From assembly GCA_030248065.1 (NCBI GenBank), contig JASAMV010001589.1, positions 62,001-126,000 on the forward strand: a stretch of DNA of 64,000 bases, in the 5' to 3' direction. The DNA is from Rhynchonema sp. JSB1_4. Taxonomy: Eukaryota > Nematoda > Chromadorea > Monhysterida > Xyalidae. Positions 11,032-24,500 of the stretch are shown piece after piece. The first letter of the stretch is position 1; each line of letters opens with the position of its first letter. The translations under genes were made by a program, and so were the position numbers. Under the pieces are notes generated by a model. The model saw only the letters and a list, made by a program, of their open reading frames with translations, did not search any database and was not told the origin of the DNA.

Positions 11032-12399
11032 AGGCAAGCGGCCAGCCAAGCAAGCTGGGTATAGTGAGAGTCAGAGAGGGAGTACACACAACGCGCCTGA
11101 CCCGCCTAGGACATAAAGAACAACGAGACAGAAAACACGCCTGCAGGGCATAATACGCAGTACTGCACCCACAAAGCCTGGGAGCTGATGCTCATGTCAG
11201 ATGTGGGCACATGTGCACATAAACTCCAATGACATCACTTTAGAGGACATTCGATTGTGATCGCATTTAGGTCAATGGATATTTTTGGAAAAGTTTGAGA
11301 GTGTTCCCACGTCAAGTGCTTTTGGAACACGCTGTGGCTGTGGGTATGGTGAGGGCTTGGTTGAAATGTGCATCACAATGAGAAACCCTTATGTTTGGCA
11401 GGTGCAAAGTCGGCTTCCCGAAACATAGTCGAAAGTTCAATGACTTGGTTGAGACCTGCATTGAAATCGAGTGATTAAAATAACTAAAATCACACCACAT
11501 GACCAAGGCAGATGAGAAACAGTGTTGTTCGGTTTGCTGTAAAAACTTTTTCCGACCAATCGCTCTGAGAATACTTATACAGCAGCATGTGCTGTAGTAA
11601 TCAATCTGCCCCAAACTTTTGCAGAGTTATGTTTGGCAAGCCTTCCACTACTTTCTGGGCAAACTACAGCCCGTGCATAAAAAGTTGCACGTGCTGAGCA
11701 TGTGATAAGCATTACTGTGCATACTTGGTCACAAGATATCACTGGTAGCAACGGCAGCCAAGTAAGTACTGTGACAAGAACAAGCCAAAAACGTTATTCA
11801 AGTCAGTGCCAGCGCACAGCATGGTACATGTTGAACAGCAGTCATTTTGCACAACTTTTCACCGACAAACTGTCGCCAGATAAACAACACCAGATATTGC
11901 AACAACTGTAAATGTTCGATGCACACCAGATGTCTACGTGGTGCCGGAACACAACTGCATAGAGCTTTATAGCATTTCCGCTCGCTCCAATGGATAGCAT
12001 TTGCAAACAACCGCAGCTGGTATTTATTTGTTGTGAATTCGGTTTTTGATCTTACCAGCGTACCAAGCGCATAAAGCTGCACAAATAAAGCTAGGACCTG
12101 GAAACCACTTTATGAAGTGCGTGGGGTCGGGAGAATGCGGGGTGCTTTTGCGTACGTACTTTTCGTGACATACTGACCACTTTGAAAATAATTTATTTTA
12201 AAAAGTAACAGAATGACCATGACAACAACAGGAAGCAGACAAGACGACACCAAACTTGCTTGGTCATTGGAGACAAAAACCGTGGAAAAATTATGCCCCA
12301 TATATTCACAGTATAATATTTCTGATATCAGTCCAGCAGCAAAACAGTATTCACTGCCAAAAAAGGCTCCAAAATAGCAAAACGTCTGCTAAACACAGT
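11032..12399. other. Intergenic, 3' side of the lipase maturation factor gene
   Basis: No coding sequence recognised. AT-rich stretches near 12.18-12.2 kb, including TTTATT (AATAAA on the minus strand), could serve as the poly(A) signal of the minus-strand gene that ends at 12400. Confidence 0.45.
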
Positions 12400-15300
12400 C
12401 TACTTGCGTCTAAACAACACATAACAAATGAGTACCGTCAGCGTCATCACCCACACAAACATCGGACCACTGTAACCATCGGCTATCGACCGTATCACTT
12501 CCAGTGTTCTTGCTATCGACTGGTTCCTGTCTGCGACCGGTTGCTTCTCCGTATATGGCATCAGGCCTTGACGTTTCAGGTAATCAATGATCTCAGAATT
12601 CTCCAACGAAATTGTCGGCATGTACTCTTCCTTCCAGTCACGACGCCACCAATTGATTGCACTGAAATGTAAACATCGTAATGTCTCACAGCATTTCATC
12701 CTGTAAACAAGGTGACCGTTACCAGGTATTTGTCTGATACTTCAAGGCAACTAACGTGTTTGGCTTGGTGAAATGATAGTGATACAAATGGGCACGGATG
12801 TATCGAGGCGGTCGGTCGATGAAGGGATTGGCGTGAATGTCCATCAGTTGGAGAACTAAATGGCGAGACGAGTTGATATCACAGTCCGTAAAAAGGCTTT
12901 CGAAACCTAAAACAATCAACCACTTTCAAACCTTTGTGATCATTGATCAACAATCGATGCATCAACGATATGAACCACGGATTGTGATTGAACGAGCCGA
13001 GTGCTGCGAACCACATTTGCCAGTCCAATCGGGGTTGATGGGGCACTAGGAGCAAACGTGGCCGATTGTAGAACAGCACGTGTTGTTGGGGTTACCCCCT
13101 AATATCCGGTATCTTGATTTTTTGCCCAAGGGTATCAAGTATCCTGACTTTTTGTCCAGGGGTATCCTACCCTCAAATTTTTCCGAAACCATTTCAACGC
13201 TTCCAACACCGACTGCTCAATTTTCTTTTAAAAAATTCACCTTTTTTGAATAACTCCCTGTGTATGAGAGATTTTGTATTTTTGGGCGCAACCCCCTGGA
13301 GATTTTTGGATTTTTCATTTTTCCGAGATTTTTCATTTTGGGTACCCGGTATCCTGGCATTTTGATTTCACAACACCGCTGAGGACGAGTTTTATCATAA
13401 AGTTCCAAAAGCAGATTGTCGTAATCATTGAGTTTACTCACTGACAAATGGTGGTTTTCGCTTCAGATCACCCGGTTTATACAAGAACTCGTACTCGTGC
13501 CACGGTCCATCTGGCGATTGTGCACCTTCGATAATCACCTCCGGTCGACCGCCGACGCCCGTCATGCTGAAAAATTGGGGACTAAGCTGCATTGGTCCGT
13601 TTTATGCCACAAGTTTCTTTGCCAAAAACGCAATCTGCAGCACCATTGGAGGACGTGTTATTGTAGATAAAAACATAAGCTCGAGGGAGGCACAGTTGGA
13701 AGTATTTATCGTTTGTCAAGTATAGCACATTTCCCAAAATCGCTGCAGTGTAGTGGGGTATGCTCCATATAGTAAATGTCCAGATCAAAACCCGAAAATC
13801 CCCTTTTGAAACATTCGCACAGCAAACACACATGCAGCCAGCCACGCAGTTGTGCGCAATGTTTCAGAACTGCGCGTGGTTAGCGTTCGGGTTCCGGACG
13901 TGGACGTTAACTATAGGGCGTATTTTAGTGCGTGGCAGTGATAGTGAATTCAGAAATTTATTTTATGACGCGACATGAATAGTAAGAAATGTTCATTCCT
14001 GGCAGCCACAAAACGATAAAAAACGCTTCAATCAAACCAACCGTCTGAACAATCCATAACTGTGCGTCAATTGGTACTTATCCGACACCGCATGCCAGTC
14101 ATACACTTCGGGCCACAGAATATCCGGTGCTCGAGGCACCAAACCATTTTTGAACGGGACCTGAGGAAATGTGCCTCTTGGAAAAAATTAATATAATGAT
14201 CCTTTTTATGAAAGTTTGACGCCTAAAATTACGCACCAAACTGACAGCGAACATGACACCAAATGCAGCACACCAGAATGAGCAAGCGATAACAGCTATC
14301 AGTCGTGTGATGATTGAGTTGCGCTGCAGATCGGTCCAACATCTGGGGGAAAGCATTCGTTTTTGTTAAAAGACACCATGCAAGAAGAAAAACAAGGACA
14401 AACTGAAACATCACCTGATGAACGCGGTGGCAACTTCGAACATGAACAAATAAATACCGATCACCATCAACCAGGGCACACTTGCACCCAGCCAGCGATA
14501 GAAATCGTCCTTGCTGAATGCTGCAGTAGTTTATTACGTGATGATTTTTCAGCTTTGATCGCCTTTCTTTTTTGTTCGGTCAGATTCACACAGCGTTACT
14601 AATCAACAACCTTTGCGCCCATCGCCAGACTGCAGGCAATTGTGCACTTCCAATTCAGGCAAAAGTAAATAAAAAACACATAAAAATCACGCGAGAAACT
14701 AACCGACACTCGACTGTATCTCAGACAACCACAAGAAACGTGGATGAACGAGCAGCTTTACGTCGAATAATTTCACAAAATAATACACGGTCACGGCATA
14801 TGCAGCGATAATAAGTGCGAATTTGGTCAATAATGGGATTATGGTGCCAAAACACGCGCGTGAGAAACGGTCAGTGGCTGAAAAATTTAACTAAGTTTAA
14901 TTTAAAAAGTGAAAATGAACAATAAGCGGTGTCTTACAAAGTGCGGAATGTGACATTTCGATAAACAGCGGCAAGCAGACACAAATGTAGGTGGCATTGA
15001 AGAAATTGTAGTTGCCCGTCAACACGATTAGGGCCATTAGTAGGGCCTGAAATTTCGTGATTGTGTCGTGTCTAATCTCAAACGTGGCGATCGGGTCTGA
15101 ATTGGTCACGCAATATGTTAGAATTAGGACGTCAACAGCTTTGCCGGCGCTGCTGATTTCGACCCACGTAACAGTTGTTCATTTGGGTAAGGGACACAAC
15201 TAAATTTCGAAATATCATCCACAATGAACTCAAACGATCAAAGGTGATTCCGTCACCACGTCTTAACTATATTCCTTTCTACCTTCTTTCAGAGTTGGAA

Positions 15301-17207
15301 GCAAAACCTGATTCAAAACATCACACAAACCTGTGTCCAAAACGCCATCTTTCTCAAATGTCTCATGGGTGCCAGAAACCAAATCGGCACAAAAATCTCC
15401 AGCAAATACGTGCCTGCTACAGACAAATGCCTGAGCCACGAAGGTGAGTGGTGTGCGAACCAAGCCAGACCGGTCGGGATGCACTGAGATTCAAAGTGCC
15501 AATCCAGAGCTGCAGGGTCGGTGTTTTTTATTGCTCAGGTGCAAGATTGCCAGAAAACTGGATTAATATCAGGTTAAAGTGACGATATTTTCATAAGTCA
15601 ACCAACCGCTGAGATCCCACCAAGTAGGACACTCACTCGTCAGCTTGACCACACCGCTGGCGAACATGAGACGAAATGCGAGCCATCTGCAACAACACAA
15701 CAAATTGTTTTGCCATATCTGTGTTTTTAGTACCCAATTTTGACCGTTGACCGGTACCCACACAAAAAGTTGAATTCGAAGCGCGTCTGTAGCAAGATCA
15801 CGGTTGCAACAATTCCTCTCAAAATGCGACTTTCGGAACAAGTACTAGATAAAAATGAGTTTTCAAAACAAACAAAAGCAAGCACTGGATAAAAATGATC
15901 TTTGACCTGCAGCACCCTCCCCCAAATCAGACCCAGGTACGCCGCTGCTCGATCCACAAAAAAAACAAATCAAACAACCAACCTAACTAGAAACAGTGCG
16001 ACATTATCATGAGGTAACCATTCCACCCCAATTAACCATCTTGCCACACGACAGGGCGCCAGTAGCGTTGCCAGAAAGCCACTTTCCACCAGCAGCGTGT
16101 CCCATTGGAACCACAGGAATGTTTGACCGACCTAGGAAATGAAAAATGGAATCACTGATTAGTTTGTGCCTAGCTCAGTAATTTAGAACTAGTGGACCAG
16201 ACCACGCAGACCGAAATATAGTGTACCCTCTTCTCAGTGCGAAATAATCAGGCGGGACAGTGGGCAATAACGATCACGATACTGAAAATTTACCACGTAT
16301 AATACAGCGGTAACTGAGACCGGCAGATTTAGGATGAACAAAATCGCAAAACGATTTTCTATTTTTAGGGGGCTTTACTATGTGGAGGGGACTACAATGA
16401 AAAGGTACGCTGTGAACGTGGAACCAAATGTGAAGCCAAAAATGTTTCATGCAAATATCACACAGATTTAACTGCAATTTCAAAGTTCTGGACTCACTCA
16501 CCTGAAAACACGAGAAGTACAAGTACCAAAGCAGGGCGAACGTGGCACAGTCCCTCGCCCCTTTGAACACAATAGCAGCCGATGCCAACAATAATCCACA
16601 TAATGCGGCCAATTCGAGTGACTGCGAGGGGGAGAGACCAAACACGTGGACGAACAAGTACAGCACGCTCGGATGGTCACCGGTCAGCACGCACTCGTGC
16701 ACAGTCGATGCTGACAAATGTTTCAATGAATAATGCAATGAACTAGCGTTGATCGCTTTTCAAATTCGGCTGCTAGCAAAAAGCTACTCAGCCGAAAATT
16801 TTAATAGCTTTTCTAAATCATGTTCCAACAACCAATTTTTTGCTGTTTCACGTCACTGTTGTGGTCCATTTCAAACATTTAGCGTTGCATTTTGAAATGG
16901 GCACGCGTAAATACACCGTTGCCACAACCTAAACTAGCAACAGGCGCGATCCCAACTAGTACCGTGTACGATGTTCAGTTTGATAAGTAAAAAACTAACC
17001 ACAATGCAATTTGGAGCGAACTGGAAGCAGGCCTGTGTCGCCGTATAGACCTAAAAGACCATTGTTTTCAGAGAATTTGATGGTTTTCTAAAAATCGGGT
17101 GCAATCAAGTGCAAACCTGGTATTTGCCAGTACAGCGAGCTGAATGCCCACAGATATAGAAATGCAAATGACCCCAAGAATAGGTCGGTAAGCTGGGCAG
17201 GTTTCAT
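12400..17207 (-). CDS. Lipase maturation factor (LMF2-like), complete, 15 exons
   Basis: ER multi-pass membrane protein of the family that helps fold dimeric lipases. Exons: 17207-17117, 17050-17000, 16710-16502, 16131-15983, 15686-15607, 15509-15331, 15046-14938, 14877-14704, 14520-14415, 14342-14237, 14160-14042, 13566-13442, 13045-12932, 12855-12756, 12661-12400. They sum to 1974 bases with every phase matching (657 aa; human LMF2 is about 700). It begins [10 protein letters not shown]. Family signatures in order are [98 protein letters not shown] and [16 protein letters not shown], then a C-terminal membrane segment and FRRK, a possible ER-retention basic tail. The junction 12932/12855 was chosen because the alternative acceptor would leave a 25-base intron. 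Confidence 0.93.
13074..13381. mobile_element. Possible short inverted-repeat element in an LMF intron
   Basis: The intron between the exons at 13442 and 13045 is filled by sequence that starts CAGCACGTGTTGT and ends ACAACACCGCTG, a weak inverted pair, and is rich in GGTATC/GGTACCC and TTTTT tracts. It resembles the other CAGNG-ended elements here, but I could not find a matching target duplication. Confidence 0.35.
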
Positions 17208-18524
17208 GATTAACGTGCTCAGTTGGGAACTGGTGTAAATTCCCAAAAAAGGAGTTGATGGTTGAAACTTCAAACAATGGTCCAATTCTCAATAGTTTTT
17301 TATGAAACATAGGTAGCCGAACCAAGTCAGTCAAATTCAAATTGTGTCTGTTCCGAAATAAATAAACTTGTAACAAAAACTATTTACGTTTTATTCCCAA
17401 CACAGAACGCATATAATCTCAGCTCAAGCTACACAGAGAATAAACCCCTTACGAAACAGATGCTCTCAAACAGACATAAGACAAGAATTATGGCAAAAAA
17501 AGCGAGACAAAACAAAACAATTGCTTCACTTTGTGACAGTAACAAAGAAACGACAACAAACATGTGTACCTAATCCGTGAAAATGACGAAAGAACGAAAA
17601 ACTCGTTTTGACCACCGTAAAATCGTTCATTGCCCGAAAATACACAGATGCACTTTCCAAACATGAACATGATCCCAAACGTGTGCAAGACACTTCCATA
17701 AATGATTTTTGAACACATTCCAGTAACAAAATTGCAAGACAGCTGTTACCCATAAGCACGACAATGTGATAACTTCTTTAACATGCGGCATGTAGCGAGC
17801 CTTTGGTGACTAGGCCTTGCTTGATTTAACAAAGTAATATAAATAAGAATAAAAACACCAGATACAAAACCACATGGGTAAAAGTACAAAAGCTCAGAGC
17901 AAGAAAAAACCACAATTGGGGGACTATACTAATTCGGGACCTAGACATCAAGAAAAAAATGACCACAAGGAACAAAAAATAAATGAAGTGGAATAAATAA
18001 TGTCGAAGTGTTGAGTTGCTGAAACACAAATGTGACCGACCTCTCGATATGATACGATACATGTGTGATGATAACAACAGGCAGTGAGACACGAAGCGAA
18101 GCCCTCGGAAGTCGTTTAGCTGATGTTTCACACGGAACAGAAGTTTTGCAAGCTTAGACAAAAACCAGCTCGCAAGAATGGATATTGTGTACCAATAATT
18201 TCTTGAGTGAATAAAAATGCCTCGAAAGAAAAAGCCAATCAAGCAAACCCTGTATAATAATGTGGTTCGTTGTAGTTGCGTGTGTTTTAATGAATAAACT
18301 GTGCAATAAAGTGGTAGTGCCGATTGAAACATCAGCTTATCGTTCAGCGATAGATCCGGTTCAATCTTGCTTGGCCACGTGACTTTTTCTATTCAGCAGT
18401 CAAAATCGTAGCACCCGTAAATCTGGAAATATCCTCTGTTCAGAAAAGTCACCGGAACAAGACAACATAGGACCGAACCGATCACCAAGATTGATATCAT
18501 CACTGTTAGTGAGCGTGTGATGTT
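17208..18524. other. Spacer between LMF and glucosidase I genes
   Basis: Contains the promoter side of the LMF gene and the 3' UTR of the glucosidase gene, both on the minus strand. An open frame at 17826-18332 (minus) is hydrophobic but low-complexity and has no recognisable domain, so I do not call it a gene. Confidence 0.5.
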
Positions 18525-21500
18525 TCACAGATCATATTCCTCAGCCAGCATGAGCAGCATCAACGAGCTCCAACCAGTGAAGGGATGGCAGCCCTCACCC
18601 TTGCCCGTCTGGTCGTTGTAATGTTCCCACAGGAATCCGGTCTGCGCATATTCTCTCACAATCGTTTGCAGCACCCTTCCTCGCAAGTCCGTATATATTT
18701 TGAACGCCTGGTCGGCATGTGTACTGGACGCGTCGGCATAATACCTAAGGGCCGACAATGCCATGTAGTTCATGTTCATCCAGATATGTCCCCTCCAGTA
18801 GGGCGGGTCGTGTTCGGTGTTGCGTTTATCGTAGATCGGACTCGATTTGGCTAGCGAACGAAGTCCGAACTCCGACCACAACAGGTCCGGGTCGGTCAGT
18901 TGGTCGAGAATTCGGCCCAATTTCGGGCTGTCGGGTGAGACGAGACGATGGAAGAATGGAAACAGACTGACGTAACCGAATGTGTCGGTCACCAGGCGCA
19001 GTTGAGGCTCTCTGCAAAAGGAGATGTGCGGAAATATTCACGTCAATTGATAAATCGGTCATGATACTCATACTGTCTACTCTCTGGTGAACCGCAGTAA
19101 AAAGAAGCACGTGCAATACTTTGGAACGAGATGTTAGGTCCGACTTCTGCCGTTAGCCAATTAGGTATGTACAGTGGTGACCGAAAATGCCTGGCCCTGA
19201 TCCAGTAACTATAAACAGTGCAGGCTGCGCAAACCAAAATCGATTGCCACAGAAATTAGCAAAATTCAAAAAAAATACAAATGCACCCACCTCAACACGA
19301 CCCGTTTCCATTCGGGATCAGGTGGCGGTCGCGGTCTGCCATCAGGCCCCATCACATTTTTCGGTTTCTGCAGTTCGACATTTCTTGTGTGCAAACCATA
19401 GTCGGCGTAACGACCTAGATTTTACAAAAAATGCGATTACCAAGTAAAAAAGTGCAAACGCGAAGAGAAAACAAATTCAAAAGGGTTAAATTTACCAAAT
19501 TTTTCACTCCAATGTAATTCGTCCATCTGCTGTTGATCGTACAAATTCTCAGCAAATGTGGCCAATTGCTCGGCTTCAGGAGCACCGACCAATCGCGCGA
19601 TTTTCGACATCACCTTGAATAATATTGCGGTTTTCATCGACTTTCTGGATTTTAGACAATGCACTTAAATGGTATTAAACCACCATTTGCACTCAATGTC
19701 ACAAACAATCGTTTTTATGGTCAACACGGTTTTTATGTGAAAGAAGAAACATCTTTGGGGTTTTTTGGTTTGCTGTCAACATAGGAGGAGAAAGTGTGTA
19801 ATCTAGCGTGTGATGGAGAAATGCCCGCTGGCATCATAAAACTCAGAAAACACTGTAACAAGAACAGATTTTAAAAGCTTGATTGGAAGTCTGCTAGCCT
19901 GCGCAACTTGTAGCGCTGTGGCGTGTAAAGCAATGTGTGTCTGCACGGTTGCAAGGGTATAAGTGCAACTTTGAGCCGCAGCCAGACCGCGTCCCGTTGG
20001 TTGGTTGGTTGATTGCCAGCGAGCGAAAGTTTTACGACAGTTGCACAATTAGTCACTGAAGACATCGGTCAACAACGTTGTGCACTGAATCGGGTTTTCC
20101 CACAGATCAGTCGGGCTGACGGATACGGGTCGACTTTTGCAACAGAATGATGTTCGACAGTGTCAGTTTCGCATTTGCAACGGGGGCACACGTTGGTCAC
20201 TTTTGGGTCGATACGAGACCGGTACGAGTTCAACTTGCGACAATGACCGCTGCGCAGTTGTGCCAACGTGCACCGAGCACGCCGGTCGAGCAACTCCTCT
20301 TCTGCGTTGACGTCCGGAGACTTGGTGCCGAGCACCCGATTGACGCACAGCGCTGCCTTGTCACGTGTGACGTTGTCAGTGTGGATTGTTTTGAGCGTTT
20401 TGCCGTAATTGTACGAACCGTTGGTGGCGGCCGTGTTACGACACACATCGCCTAAGTATTTGGACTGCAGAGTTGGCCGTCGTTTGGTCGCGTGCCGTAA
20501 CTCAGTTGGTAGAGCAACTGGCTGTCCAGGCCTGGGAGTTCCAGTCCTTCCGGGAGCATACGTTTGGCGTGGCGGGTTCAGAGTTCACAAAGTTCATCGT
20601 TGCTTACCTTGGTAGACACAGCCATCCAACAATACAGATCGATGTGATATTCATCATCAGTGGGATGTGAGGCACGTGGGTAGTCATCCAGACCACTGGG
20701 CAGTGTCTTCGGGTTGAGCTCACTACAAAACAGCTTTGTCGTGTCGTGCTTTGAAGTGAACGTTAGTGATGTTCACAAGCAAAGCGAGTTTGCTTTTTTG
20801 ATGTTTCATATTCGTGTAACATAACTACCAAGAGCGACTGAAAGCTTATTTCTTCGTCATTCTCACGTGAACTATCAGTGATTTTCTTGGCTGTCAAAAT
20901 AAGCAAACGTACCGATCCGTGGTTGCATTCCTGCCCCTCCATCTATACGATCCAGGTGTATTGCCCACTTGTGAACCATTCAACCAATTGTACCACACAC
21001 GCAGACGTGGGTAAATCTGTCATGCAAAACGGTATTTGGAATTTTTATTTGATCCGTTTCTTCCGAAAACAGTTTCCATGAACAGTGCAACAGCTTCCAC
21101 CGAGATTTTCAAACAACTAGGTTCACATCTGAGAAAAGTTCCCCAGCAAAACAACCCCGCAAACGACAGCGCCAAGGGGGGGGGGGGGGGGGGCACAACC
21201 CCAAACAAAAAAAAAAAAAACACAAAATAATCATCGAACCTTCTGCAAATAGTCCTTGTGCGTTTCGGCAAATCCGTCTTTCTGCAGGAATCTACCCAAC
21301 AAATAGAAGAACATTGGTGGATTAGCAACAGAATTGTGCTGAATGATGAACTCGGCTGGCACACGCGCTTCGGCCTCGTCGCCCAAAATCATTTCGCGTG
21401 GAATCCAGCCTGAATTGTCAAGCGGGTTGAATAAAAATTCAGTTAGTGCATTGATAAGTTGGGGCACCCTCAACCCTCTGCTAGTGACGCGATCGGGAAG

Positions 21501-24500
21501 CTCTTCATTTATGGTCCCTTGCTTACATTACAAACCATGTGATTGCATATATTTCTTACACACTTTTTAATGCCATTTGCACCTAAAAATTCTTTAAGTG
21601 CACCTAAAAAAGGGAGGTCAGGTGCACACTACACCCAGAATTTTCGTATTTTGCACCCAAATGTCCGAAATTACTCTCAGTTTGTCAATTTGCTCCTAAA
21701 ATTCTGCTATCTGGGTGCACATTGCACCTGGCACATTTTTAAATAAAAAACCATGAGCGGTTAGTATAATAATTATTAGCTTTGCCCGTTGCAGTAGTTG
21801 TCACCTCCTCGTGGTGACGGGTGGAAACGATCAAGGTTAAGAGCTAGCCAAGATCGGCCAAGCACAGCTTCACAGCTCAACACAGAGTTTGCCACCACAG
21901 TCGGCCAGGGTTGGGCAAAAAAAAAATTTAAAAAAAAGGTTTTTGAAAAAATTTTTAAAAAAAAAAAAAATTTTTTTTTAAAAATTTTCGGGGGAACAAA
22001 ATGTTCTAAAACGTCCAAAAATGGCCTTTTTGGGGGTTATTTTTTGTCATTTTTTCTCAAGGGTCGAAAAATTTTCTTCACAAAATCACTTTTGGGGCAT
22101 GTATTTGGTACCTAAGATACCCCAAATGATGTTATTATACCTTCCCGTAATACATGGGACACAGTATGCATGTGCCTACATGGTACTTCGATGTCATACC
22201 CCATCAGGTCGGTCATATACGACTGATTCAGCTACCCGACAAGTATTTCTGCAGCTTATATTCTCAATTCTGTGTGGTTTATGAGTGAATCTTGCTTATT
22301 CGGCCACAAACTGTTGTGTCCGATACCACAGAGCAGCAATCAGCGGTCCATATCAAGCACAGACTGTTGGATCGCACCGAAATGACGTAAACACCCTTGA
22401 TAAGTGATGCAAACCAAGTCACAAAAGTGACTTGCCAATTAAAGTTGCATTTTTTCGCGATTTTGCGCGTTTTTTAGGCAAATTTGGTAAAATTTCCCCG
22501 AATCTCAGACTTTTTAAAAAAAAAATTTTTTTTGAAAAAAAAATTTTAAAAAAAAAAAACTTGTTTTAAAAAAAATTTTTTTTTCCAACCCTGCAGTCGG
22601 CAACAGACCCCCGCCAGTGCTGTACCATCTCTGCTTTCCTTTTTCACCCTGGCCACAGCACACGACAATAGCCACAGAGTTCCTAACAGTTTAATGGAAC
22701 GAAGACGGCCTGCATGGGCAGAGGGCCGTTGCACCAGATCTCCCCAAACTAGCCATGGGCATGATGAGGCACAACCACAAAATGGAAACAGTCGAACATT
22801 TTCTGTGTTAAGTGCCTCGGCCTGCGAAACATCTGAAAACAAACCTTGGGCGCAGAAACAGTCACCCTGGGTGAAGCTCGCGACACTAAAGGGTGGCCGA
22901 ATTTATTAGGGAGACTGCACGTTTTGATTAGAATTTCGGCATAGTGCAGCATAGAAATAGGAACAGTCCTGTCACAGTCAGCACACATCACACATTGAAC
23001 GGGGATCTGTTCTACACAGAAAAAAAGGTCTCCAAGTTGCTGGGCCTGTGTAAAAATCCCAACCATGGGGTTCCACACTGGCGCGGCTCGCCGCGCCTGC
23101 CCACGAATCATCATCAATTATTAACTTTGGAATAAATTGTGAATGACGGCCAAAATGACGTTGAAAAATTGTCACCGTATGGATTTTTTGATTGCATAGT
23201 AAAAATAACAACAAGAGGTTTAAAAAACTCACCTTCAACATTCATCAAATCCAGCCAGCTGCCTAGAATGTCCAACGACAATTCTATATCAAATCGATGC
23301 AGTAACAAATGGTGGAATCCTTCATCCCAGAGAAATCCACGAGGAAAGAATGACCGCGATGGTACTGCCGTGAAAAGGGTCAACGGACCATATGGAACTG
23401 GCTGCAAATAGAAGGTGAACGTGTATGTGATGCAAGAGAAAATAAATAATAATGAAACAGAAAACAGACAACGGCCAAACCTGCGGTGTATACTGCGACA
23501 TGACCTTGCTGTGACCGTGGAAATAGCCGATACTGCCAAGCATATTGCTCAGCGCCACGCTGCCCACCATGCCGTAGATGTCACCAAAGTTCTGGGCAAC
23601 GTTTCAAAATCAACATATAAGAAATGCGGTATTTGACAACATGAGGATAACGCCTGATCATGCAAAACTAACAAAATTCCATGAAACCAAACCTTTTCTT
23701 TCAGCTTGAATACTTGCTCGAATTTTGCGTCGAAGGCATCTTCTCGCTCCTGTGACAAATTTAAACAAAAATTCTTATGACTCACATACAAAAACAAAGA
23801 ACTAAGTAACCAACCTTGATAGCTTTGTCAAATTCCTCTGCCACCATCGACTTGACCCGTTTCGGATTGCCGCGTGTTTCGTAGACAACATCGAACGTCG
23901 TTGAACCGACGAACGAAATTTGAATCGCAAGGAAATTCGGTCGATCGGTGTTGGGTGCACCTGAGTGCGTAATTCTATTGCATTTGGCTTTATCGGTGGC
24001 TTGGAGACTGGAGCGAATCAAAGCATTTTCATTTGGATGTCATTTCCTAGTAAAACATCAGTATCCAATCCTCTTTGGTGTCTGTTTTGTGTTTGACTAT
24101 GACGACGGTATAAAAACAAATTGATAAACATCTGAATCTTTTATAATAAAAGACGAATGCCCACATCAGCCCGCAATCAACTCACCGTGTGGCACGTATC
24201 CCATGAGACTGAGATAATGCGATAAAAATTTGGACTGTTTCGTTTCAATCACACCCAAGCCAGACAGAATCAGCTCCTTCAATTTGGTGACGTCCAATTG
24301 TGGCTCAAGTCTAAAAATAGCACAAGATTTTGGGAATGTCGTCCACATTTTTAAATGAAACAATTTCTGATGATTTTTACAAATTATATGATTGCGTAAA
24401 TTTCATTGTCAGTACGGAAATGCCATCTCAAGCGCAACATATACAAATCCAAATCGCACCTAGTAGCCAAGAACGCCCTGGCAACGGTGTTTGGTGGTTT

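Noticed and set aside
12907..12931. 25-base intron in the LMF gene
   Set aside because: Too short to splice; using the acceptor at 12856 instead gives a 76-base intron, keeps phase and improves the match to the family.
13114..13365. Phe-rich open frame with FCPRVS/FCPGVS repeats
   Set aside because: Translation of repeated GTATC and TTTTT tracts within an LMF intron.
17826..18332. 168-codon minus-strand open frame, hydrophobic
   Set aside because: Low-complexity aromatic and Leu-rich translation of AT-rich DNA, no domain, no splice context; lies in the expected glucosidase 3' UTR.
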